The notes beneath the pieces are model-generated. The model was not told the DNA's origin and made no database searches. It saw only the letters and a list, made by a program, of their open reading frames with translations. The position numbers were made by a program, and so were the translations under genes. From NCBI GenBank assembly GCA_030272585.1, contig BSYQ01000014.1:1798001-1862000 (forward strand): DNA of 64,000 nucleotides, given 5' to 3'. The stretch is from Bryopsis sp. KO-2023 (taxonomy: Eukaryota; Chlorophyta; Ulvophyceae; Bryopsidales; Bryopsidaceae). Below are positions 1 to 8,053 of the stretch, piece after piece. The stretch's first letter is position 1, and every line of letters starts with the position of its first letter.

Positions 1-132
1 ACTAAGCCAAGCGGAACGCGTTAGAATCTTGGGTGTTGCAATCATATGCCTTAATCTTTTAGCAATTCCGTAAAATTAAAATTAAACAGTGTTACAAAAT
101 AACTTAACATCGGTGAAGTATCGTGGCTTAGG

Positions 133-197
133 GTGCTCCACCGATAAGGTGAATAACCTTAGGCGGTGTGGTCGAGGGTTCGATTCCCCCAGAGCAC
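133..197 (+). other. tRNA-like fold A (acceptor and T arm, no D arm)
   Basis: GTGCTC at 133-138 pairs with GAGCAC at 192-197. Just inside the 3' strand is a T-loop-like GGGTTCGATTCCCC, which also matches a Pol III B box. The centre folds into one long hairpin (CACCG...CGGTG around TAAGG-TGAATAA-CCTTA). There is no ordinary D arm, and the base before the central loop triplet is G, not U. This is not a normal tRNA gene; it may be a decayed or tRNA-mimicking segment inside the transposon. Confidence 0.4.
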
Positions 198-260
198 AAT
201 TTGTGTGTGTGCTGAGTGTTTGTGACTTATCCCATAAGTTATAACGCTAAAGGGGATTAG

Positions 261-360
261 GGAGCGTTTAGATTGAAAGATATCGTGTTCGCCTGGTCCG
301 CGTTGTTAGAATGCATGACTGCAGCTTAGTTGGTGGTGGGTTCGAGTCCCCTTACGCTCT
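261..360 (+). other. tRNA-like fold B (A and B boxes close together)
   Basis: GGAGCGT at 261-267 can pair with ACGCTCT at 354-360 (one G-U pair). A B-box/T-loop sequence GGGTTCGAGTCCCC lies just before the 3' strand, and an A-box-like GCTTAGTTGG only about ten bases upstream of it. No anticodon arm can be assigned. Same architecture as fold A but a different sequence. Confidence 0.35.
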
Positions 361-583
361 GAACTCTGTGGGTTCACTTTTTTATCCTTTTTTTCTTTGT
401 TATTTTCCTGCTGTAGCCTGACCCGGCACAACAGCCAATATACCCCGCACAGGGCTTCGTTTACCCCGCACAGAGGACTCCTAGCCCACAAACACATTTG
501 ACTACTTTTCCAGCTTGACCCCGCACAGGGACCATAGTACCCCGCACAGGGATGCTTTCACGCCGCACAGAGTATCCTCTCAC

Positions 584-1085
584 CTGTTCTCCTTGTAGGC
601 TCGGCAACCCTTCTGACACATCAGGTAAGTCTGCTTCTTCAGGTGGCGCACCTTCATCATCCCCTTGAACGATGCGAAAGTCGTCGGTAAGGAGTTGGGC
701 TTCGGAAGTACCGCGGCCATCAACCTCAGCAGGGTCTCGAATGTCTCCCGTGTCATCCCCGATTGGACTTTCAAATGCCAAAGGACCAACATCACCTGAA
801 ACAGAAGGTTAGAAGGGTTAGAAGAGCAATGAGAAGGGAAAAAGGTAAAATGACTTCTGTGCGGGGTTTCTGGTTGCCTGTGAAGGGGTCCCAGGTTATC
901 TGTGCGGGGCTGTCAATCAACCCCGCACAGAAGTCACAATGCGTCGCACACGTACCTGGACCAGGGACATGCTGCATGTGGCGTACAGGGGCTGCCTGAG
1001 GGCGGCGTTTCCCTGTACGTCAAACTCCTCCTCCTCGTCCTCCTCCTCCTCTTCCTCCTCCTCCTCCTCCTCTTCCTCCTCCTCC

Positions 1086-1120
<35 letters not shown>

Positions 1121-1595
1121 CTCTTCATCCCCCTCCTCAACATGTTCATCAGCAAAATCATCAGGAATGTCATCAGCAAAGCCGTCTTCGAAAAGAGGCG
1201 CATCCCCATCCTGTGCGTGCACCACGGATGGTCCTGCGGGGTCCACCGCAATCTGTACGGGCACCACGGATGTTCCTGTGGGGTCCACCGTGTTCTGTGC
1301 GGGGTCCACCTGGTTCTGTGCCGGGTCTGTGCCGCCGTCACGCGCTGTCGGGACACCGCACGCGCGTCAGGTGTGGAAAGGAAGCGAAAAAAACATATTT
1401 CCAAGGTTATGACTTACCTGCAGCGATCTCGAGCAGCTCCCTTTCAAGGCGATCCTTGTTCGGGCAAGTTCCACCGTCGCGCTTATGTCTCTTCCAGGAA
1501 GTGTCGCTGCCGATTCGCTGTCCACATGCTGGGCAGCAGGGGTCTTCACTTTGCAGGTGTCTCTTCAAGGCGTTGTAGCTCACGGGGTTGGGCAT
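584..1595 (-). CDS. Tnp2-like CACTA transposase, N-terminal exons
   Basis: Three exons join in phase: 1595-1418, 1344-956 and 795-584; the gene continues left of the window. Residues 1-60 contain a C2H2-like cluster (CPACGQRIG, then two His and a Cys in KRHKRDGGTC). Exon 2 has a DPAQN-rich repeat followed by an acidic stretch ending in about 30 consecutive Glu. Exon 3 encodes LVLWHLKVQSGMTRETF, then LLRLMAAVLPKPNSLP and CQKGCRAYKE. Known: that pattern is the hallmark of the Tnp2 (EnSpm/CACTA) transposase N-terminal region, which ends in a CPNDC-type motif. The DDE catalytic core is not in view, so activity cannot be judged; no internal stop is seen in these exons. Donors are GTAAGT, GTACGT and GTGAGA. 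The next exon is not recognisable in 1-583, so the following intron is at least 583 bases. Confidence 0.8.
1022..1135 (-). repeat. Coding CTC/TCC trinucleotide tract (poly-Glu)
   Basis: A run of about 38 triplets, mostly CTC and TTC on the plus strand, encodes consecutive Glu residues in exon 2 of the transposase gene. The tract is imperfect, with TTC interruptions, so it is likely to be length-variable but is still read as Glu throughout. Confidence 0.85.
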
Positions 1596-1851
1596 CTTTA
1601 ACGCTAACGGCAAGGAAACAACAGGTGAGACGGAATGGGACAGAAACTAAAGCAGCCCACATTACGCAAGTCACACTAATTAGTTTATAAATAATGTAAC
1701 CCACCCCTGGCGCTTCATGCGGGGCAATCGAGCTCGAGAACCCTGGTGAACTCGGTGTGTGCGGCCTACCTTTCTATCGTTTTGCAAAAATGATTGTTTT
1801 CTTTCTTGTGCTTACCCTTAACGAGATCGGAGCACTTGAGGAAGTGCTTAA

Positions 1852-4528
1852 CAAAATGACTGGCGACAACGAGGGCAGGGAGCGCGAGATCCTCGAGGAG
1901 TACGGCGAACTGAGGCCTTTTACGGCGTCGGCTCTTATTGCGGTGAGGAAAAAATCTGGTTCCACGAAGACGACTGTTATTCGCAAAGGCGGCTCGGTTT
2001 AACAACTTGTGATCTGTGTGGTAAACGTTTTACGCTGTGCGGGGTACAGGGTTTTTGTGCGGTGTGTCCATATCTCCGTGCGGGCTTCACGGATTGTTGT
2101 GCGGGGGTACAGGGAATTCCTTCTCGATTTGTGCGGGGCCACAGGGACCGTGTGCGGGGTTGTCTCTAAATTCTATGTTGTCTTTTTGTTCAGACTTTCA
2201 CAGGCAGAAAAATACACTTCTGGTCGACGAAGACGATAAACAAGCCCATATTCAACGTCATCGACGAAGCCCTCGTTTCCACCATCCAAAATATGGAGAG
2301 CTACCTGCACGTGGTGGAATCCATTGGCTATGCAGTGATAGAGCCCATCGATATGGTGAGTGTGTGCGGGGTGGATGTTCTCATCTGCGGTGCTGTTGTG
2401 CTTCTGTGCGGTGTTGCGTGTTTCATGTTTTTTGTGTCTCTGTGCGGGGTTGAAACACTGTGGTGCGGGGTGGTAACGCCTTTGTGCGGTGTACAGGCTG
2501 TGGTCGAGGCGGCGAAGGAGATGCTCGTCGCTATGGCGACTCCCACGCCTGCTCGTTTGCCATCTATCAAGAGTACCCAGGCAGAGAGCATCACGGGCAG
2601 ACTCGACACGAGGCTCATAGTGAAGGTGGTGAAGGACGGGAAAACCAGGCGCCGCTACAAGAACGAAAAAGAGTTTGGGTGGCTAAACAAGGTAAGGCAA
2701 GTCCTATGCAGGGTCCTCAAGGTCAGGTGCGGTGCACAAAATTATATGCACCCCTTCCTCGAATGTTTTGCTAAGTAACGTCTGTGCGGGGCTCCACGCC
2801 CTTCGTGCGGTGGTACTGGTTGGTTAATTAACTTTTTTCCTCATGTGTGTTTGTATAACAGCTGATCAACCAATACTGGGCTCAGGAAATCGTTCCGACG
2901 CTCCGCAACCCGATGAGGATGCTCGCGTCAAGGCAAAATATGCCTGACGGGATAACGGTGAGTAAAAAACAGAGAACTATGTGCTGTGCGGGGTTGCAGT
3001 ACGTGTGTGCGGGGCGCTGTTGTGTGTGTGCGGGGGGTTGTTGTGTGTGTGTGCGGTGTTTGGGTGTTGGGGAGGGGGTAATGTTAGTGTGTGCGGGGTT
3101 ACTCATTGTGTGTGCGTGGTGGGCAGGTCGGAGGAAATGTGGTCTCGCCAACCACTCGCCCGCGCCTTATCGATATGATGGGGGCGGCTATCTTCAGAAT
3201 CCTCTTCCACGCCCAGAATCAAGAAGGCGTGGTTGGGGGCCGCATGGGATTCGTCATCGGGTACCGCACGCTCTGCCAACGAGTGGTCGACAGGTAACCA
3301 CCCATTTCCTGTTCTGTGCGGGGTTTAGTAGCGTTTGTGCGGGGCTGTTGGGTGTCGTCTGTGTGCGGGGTGTTGTGTGTGTGCGGGGTTCGTGTGTGTG
3401 TGTGCGGGTCTTAACGTTGTTTGTGCGGGGTTGTAGGGTACAGACAGCAGGCGAAATATCAAGCAGCACAAAAAGCGAATCGACGCCCTGGAGACTGAAA
3501 ACGCCACCCGCACCGAGAAAATACAGGACACCGTCCACCTGCGCGCCACCCTCGTCCCGAACGACGAGTGGTACACGACCGAGGTAGCGTGGGTGGACGA
3601 GGTGAAGGCGATGAAGCGGAGGTTCGCGGAGACGGGGACGCTGCTCCATGATTCCGTGGTGAGTGCAGAACTTGATGTGCGTGTCTCAAATGTCTCTGTG
3701 CGGGGGTGGGTTGTTTCTGTGCGTGGCTGTTATGAACTTGTCTGTGCGGGCCTCGATTGTGTCTGTGCGTGTTTGGTTAGGTGTTGCTGTTTCGGTCTCT
3801 GTGCGGGGTGGTAGGTCTTCTGTGCGGGGTTTATCATACTTCGTGCGCTAACTGATTTCTCGTGTGCACGCAGGTGCGTCAGCCACCACCCGAGGAGGAG
3901 ACCCCGGAGGAGATCGCCCGTGGGAAGCAGCCAAGGGAGCCCACCATTCCCCGTGTACTGCAGCCGCCTCCACTGGATCCAGGTGAGGGATTGATTGGTT
4001 GTCGACACATGTTTTTTCCTGTTTCGTGCGGGGTCGGAGGACTTCTGTGCGTGGTTCAAAAAAGTCAGTGTTTGTAACCATTTTGTTGATGTTCTGGTGT
4101 GCGGGGTTTCTATGTGTGTGTGCGGGGCTAAAACTAGTGTGTGCGGCTTAGGAGAGGTATCCGGAAGTCATGACACCGGTGGTCCCTCCGGTGCCTCCGG
4201 TACCTCCGGCGGCCCTTTCTCCGAGAGCGCGGAGGCAGCGCTTCACGGTCTTCCAGCACCAGTTCTGGAGGATGCGGTCACAGAGTGCGGCGCTGGTGAC
4301 GATCACGACAGCCCCGCACAGGACATTGGCGACGATGCCGAGCCCGACTACGAGTCAAGTGCGGGGGAGGATGAACCGCCCAAAAAAAAGAGGGACAGGG
4401 ATCGGTTGTACGATAGTGGGAAGAAGTCCATCAGGCAGAAGGCTCTGGAAAAGGCCGAGAAAACGCGGAGGTCCAAGAAGGCGAAGGAGGATTCACCAAA
4501 AAAACGCAGGTCGTCGCGCAAGAAGTAA
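1852..4528 (+). CDS. Second gene of the CACTA element, zinc-motif and basic-tail protein
   Basis: Function not recognised. Exons 2204-2355, 2497-2691, 2862-2957, 3127-3293, 3448-3658, 3874-3982 and 4152-4528 join in consistent phase. An upstream exon ending near 1990 supplies a cysteine pair that, spliced at 2204, reads TTCDLCGRKIHFW. The middle is mostly helical with many charged residues, then comes a Pro/Glu stretch (PPPEEETPEE) and a final exon that is Ser/Gly-rich, acidic, then strongly Lys/Arg-rich (KRRSSRKK end), as in a nuclear DNA-binding protein. The start is unclear: before 1990 two frames are open, one encoding a Glu-rich helix (EGREREILEEYGELR) and the other the zinc-motif segment, so a missed intron or a frame shift is possible. 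By position it could be the element's TnpA-like repeat-binding protein; that is inference. Every intron is built largely of the CTGTGCGGGGT motif. Confidence 0.6.
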
Positions 4529-5345
4529 ACGGCGGTGCGGGGTTTACGCGCCTGTGTGCGGGGCTGTTGTTTTGTGGCCGAGGAGGAACGTTCGCCGTCC
4601 CCAAAACGTCGCTCGTTCCGAAAAAATAGGTCTGTGCGGGGTGTATGGGTTTTTGTGCGTGGCTGTTGAGATTTCTGTGCGGTGGTGGTTGTTTTCCTGT
4701 TCTTTTTTGTGTGGCTTTTTGGTTCGACATGTCAAGATTAGCCGAAGTTGATCGATTTGGATGAACGTCAAGGTTTTTTTGAGCTTCGGGGACTGGGTTT
4801 TCTTGTTTGGTATTGTTATGAATGCGTATCGTGCGGAGTCGGAACGCCGCACACAGCCCTCTGCGGCCTTTTTTGATTCCGACTAACGTGCGTGCTCTCA
4901 TAGTTTTTTCTGATGATATTGTGGGTTATTAAACCTTGCGGGTTTCGATGAACGGATGAGTTGCTTGGGATTCGGAGACTGGGGCACAACTGTGTGTGTG
5001 TTTTTTTGAATGAATTTCCCCCAAAACCCCGAAAACTGCCCGAAAGAGCAAGTGAAAGAGTCAAAAGATCTTCCTTCTTTTCTTCGCGGTGTTTGTGCGG
5101 GGCATGTGGCTGTGTGGGCGGGGGTTGTGGACTTCTGTGCGGGGTACATTGTGTGGATGGTGTTTGGGCTATTAAACCTTGTGGGTTTGGATGAACAGAT
5201 GGGTTGCTTGGGATTCGGGGACTGTGGGCACTTGTGTGTGTTTTTGTTTTAAGAAAATTCCCTCGTTTTACGGTCACCCCGCACAGGTCTCTGTGCGGCG
5301 TTGATCTCCTGTGCGGTGTTTCTAACCCCGCACAGACATCTGTGC

Positions 5346-5387
5346 GGGGTCGCGAATTCCAGTCGCTGACGACTTTTTCGCGACCCC
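5346..5387. repeat. Nested palindrome in the subterminal region
   Basis: GGGGTCGCGA (5346-5355) is perfectly inverted as TCGCGACCCC (5378-5387). Inside the loop AGTCG (5361) pairs with CGACT (5370). The outer arm overlaps a GTGCGGGG motif copy. A strong cruciform or RNA hairpin is possible. Confidence 0.7.
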
Positions 5388-5402
5388 GGTTGTAAGGGGA
5401 TT

Positions 5403-5443
5403 GGAACGCCTGGGAGTCGAACCCAGGTACATCCGACCGTTCC
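5403..5443 (-). other. tRNA minihelix-like fold C
   Basis: On the minus strand GGAACG and CGTTCC pair across a perfect six-pair T arm, CCTGGG-TTCGACT-CCCAGG, with only ten bases between the 5' acceptor strand and the T arm. It looks like an acceptor-plus-T minihelix lacking D and anticodon arms. It sits in the right subterminal region of the CACTA element, while folds A and B sit toward the other side. Confidence 0.45.
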
Positions 5444-5520
5444 TGATACGTTTCTGTTCTGTTTCGGGTCTTAATTCGTCAGTTCGACGTTCTTCGATAT
5501 TTGGCGGAGATTCGACCAAC

Positions 5521-5548
5521 CCCGCACAGAGCGGGTTTTCCCATAGTG
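5521..5548 (-). repeat. CACTA right terminal inverted repeat
   Basis: On the minus strand the sequence starts CACTATGGGAAAACCCGC and runs directly into a CTGTGCGGGG motif. The five-base CACTA start is the defining end of this superfamily. The matching left end is outside the window, so the full terminal-repeat length cannot be measured. Confidence 0.8.
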
Positions 5549-5584
5549 CTTCCTCCGATGCTCCATCGTGGGGCTAACTCCACT

Positions 5585-5620
<36 letters not shown>

Positions 5621-6290
5621 CCGCCCCCCCAGAAAAGAGCACCAAACAGAAGCCAAAAAAAAAAGGAATGAAAGAATAAACGTTCCAGAACTAAGTGAAA
5701 CCACAGTGAAGCATATCATATATTATCTTGGATTTGCAAGATATTCTTTGAAGGGGCAGAATATCTGAGAAACGAGGTTAGCAACTGTCCAGACATCCCA
5801 AGCGAAATAAAAGTGTGGCGTTCAGCATAGTACCTTATTAATAAAAAGAACATAACATAACATAACATAATTACACAATAAAAAGAACATACGTGAGTAT
5901 GTTTAAAGAAAGCACAACAGAGACATGTGGAGCACTAATTCAAAATGTCGAAACGATTGACCAAAATCAGAAAGTTATCAAAAATTGATTAATCATGAAT
6001 ATTCATATCCTCTTCCTGGAAACAGTGTTGTGGGTTGAAAAAATCCCAAAAAATTGTGCTGCAATAGCCCTTCCATTAAGTGCAGGAAAACAACCCCCCC
6101 CCCACTCGATTGAATGAAATGTAAATCCCTCTGCCCCTGAAAATAATTCAACACAGGCTCCCCCCTCATGTTTTTCTGAGTATTCGAAAAACTGTTGTGA
6201 AGTCACAGTTTGTTTGAAAAAAATCTCAAAATCGAAGAGATGATTTTCTGCAAATGTGCTGATCAGCCATGACTAATTTTTCATTTCGAA
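5549..6290 (-). pseudogene. Duplicate fragment of proteasome beta-1 gene (exon 2 and flanking introns)
   Basis: This stretch aligns by eye with about 41.71-42.40 kb, the exon 2 region of the intact beta-1 gene. On the minus strand 5833-5765 matches that exon (YYAE, then the LVSQ end coded by GTTTCTCAG). The copy is 69 bases against 76, so it is out of frame, and the donor GTATTC has become ATATTC. Flanking intron blocks also match (AAGCATATCATA at both, and the AATTGTGCTG / CCTTCCATTAAGTGCA segments). No copies of the other proteasome exons are seen here. The alignment starts within a few bases of the CACTA terminus, so the transposon sits in or at the edge of the duplicate. Confidence 0.8.
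5587..5618. repeat. (TA)n microsatellite
   Basis: About sixteen uninterrupted TA units just right of the transposon end. The aligned position in the intact proteasome intron near 41.75 kb has an A-rich AAATAAAT run instead, so the tract arose or expanded in this copy. Confidence 0.9.
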
Positions 6291-8053
6291 GATTTTTGAC
6301 TGGTTCCCCCGCAGGGGCGGCCCAGAGGCCAAGATCGACCAAGGTGAGGGTCGTGTGCAAACATTCTTATCGCACATCTATGCTAATACCTTGGAGCGAG
6401 CGGAAGGTTCCCAAGACACCACCACATGTGCTCACCTGAAATAAAATATCCATGAATGTCTCTTTTGCGTTCAAACATTTCTGAGCAGGGCAGGTTAGCC
6501 TGTGATACAACAGATACTTACATGCAGTGTGCTTGTTTTGCTTCTTTTCAGCACAACGCAGCCGTCTTCAGTATATCGTCGACAGAAATCCATAGCTGAA
6601 ACGTGCACGTGCACGCTTGGAAAATCACAAACCAGTACTTAGAGAGCCTAAAAAAATAAATCAGAAAAAACGTGGTCGCCACTCCCACATTGCGAACGGG
6701 TTCATGACGTTATCAGGCCATAAAGCGAGCGTTGCATGTCCTGAAGGCGTTTTCGATCCTATCAAGTGAGAATGAAAGTCGACCTAAAATCAATTATTGC
6801 ACTCAACGAAAAACGACTGATTTTAGAACACAAAATATGAAACAAACTTGCTTGTTACAGAAATCAGTTCTTTTTTTGAGACAAGTAAAGGCGATTGTGA
6901 AAACACTGCTTCCTTTTTCTTCTCCTTTTCTCAAATACGGTAATACTCGTACGAAACTTCATAAAATAACTCCTGTGCGAATTTTCATGAGATCATTTCT
7001 TGCATTGACCATTTGGATGGCTCCATATGTTGTGCAGCTATGGCACTGTCTGAAACCATGTGTACTTCTTCATTGTTTCTGGAGATATTGAAAGTACCAG
7101 CACCATGCAACGAACAATATTTTTTTACAGGAACTGGTTTCTCCTATTAGTCAGTACGATCACTTGGGTGGGACGCTTCCTGAACCTTTCACTCGGTGCA
7201 AGCAAATTGTAGCCATCTTGTTTGTTTTCCTCCCGCCCGGAATAAGAGGCCCTTTTCGATTTGGATTTCCTGATTTTTGGCTTGTGGAACTTTGAAGTAA
7301 GCCTCAAAGGCAGACAAGGTTGGGCTGTTAGTTGAATTTACTGTTTGTAATGAATGAGGGTTTGAAATTCGAGTGCCCAACCTCAGGGTGAGACTGTGTT
7401 ATACTCTGACTAATGTTCATGAATAAAACAAAAACCGCGAAAAAATTCCAATTGATAATCAACAGACTCCCCGCTTCTGGTTAAAGCAAATGGAACTCCC
7501 CCCCAATCTTCTTTTCCACGAAAAATCTTTATCTGGGAGGAAAACATTATGCTCTCGTAAAAGAAAGCCAGACTGCCAAGCATCAATAAGTCACTGGCTT
7601 AAGAACTTATTTACAATGACATCTCCTGATCAACATCTTCCACAGAAAAGCCATGCTATATCACTCAGAAAATAATAATCAATACATCTCTTGAGAAGAT
7701 TTGGACACACCCCCAACCCCTTCAGCAAACTCGACATTCTAAAAGTTTCTGACTGCTTACGCAGGGTCAATGGTTGTTCCCCAAAGTAAAAAAGAAAATC
7801 AAAATGCGGCTTCCAAGAAGCTACACGTTTGCTGGAAATTTATGCAGTGGTCAAATCCTCTCTAAATACTCGAACAACAAAGTCCATCACCAACCACCGT
7901 CAATTCAGCCCAGAACATAAAAAAAAAAACATCATCCATTTCTTTTGAGGTGCAAACACCTCATAATAAACCAGACAGCCAAAGACTCCAATTTTCACCA
8001 TCAAATAAGATCTGGCTGGCATTCGTAGCACAACAACTTTCCAAGTTTGCAAT
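6291..8053. other. Intergenic, no gene recognised
   Basis: AT-rich sequence with several open frames on both strands, none with codon bias, splice context or family resemblance. A possible tiny plus-strand exon (6314-6342, between CCCCGCAG and GTGAGG) was noted but has no partner. Nothing else can be supported. Confidence 0.5.

Larger units (their letters stand above)
461..5530. repeat. CTGTGCGGGGT dispersed motif (about 50 copies)
   Basis: A 10-11 base motif, CTGTGCGGGGT with variants such as GTGCGGTGT, recurs through the element, spaced roughly 15-40 bases apart in introns. In 461-640 it is read on the minus strand, matching the leftward gene. From 2036 to 5200 it is read on the plus strand, matching the rightward gene. 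In 5278-5530 both orientations alternate, as expected for a subterminal region. One exon (1250-1340) carries it antisense, encoding DPAQN repeats. Known: CACTA transposases depend on short subterminal repeats bound by an element-encoded protein. That this motif is that site is inference. Confidence 0.8.
1..5548. mobile_element. CACTA (EnSpm) DNA transposon, right part
   Basis: The element enters from the left and ends at 5548. Seen: the right terminus on the minus strand reads CACTATGGGAAAACCCGC, beginning with the CACTA signature. The leftward gene carries the N-terminal block of a Tnp2-type transposase, and a second gene runs rightward. About fifty copies of a motif close to CTGTGCGGGGT are spread over the element and stop just inside the terminus (last copy 5520-5530). 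Known: CACTA elements carry a transposase and often a second DNA-binding protein that recognises short subterminal repeats in both orientations. The left end and the three-base target duplication partner (candidate CTT at 5549-5551) lie outside the window. DNA right of 5548 is a different sequence class, a duplicated proteasome gene fragment, which fixes the border well. Confidence 0.85.

Noticed and set aside
917-1412. Plus-strand frames of poly-Ser or poly-Leu across the trinucleotide tract
   Set aside because: They are mirror readings of the poly-Glu exon on the minus strand, which has consistent splice phase and a family match.
461-5530. CRISPR array suggested by the many short repeats
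   Set aside because: Repeats are only about 11 bases, irregularly spaced and variable, and the DNA is eukaryotic with spliced genes.
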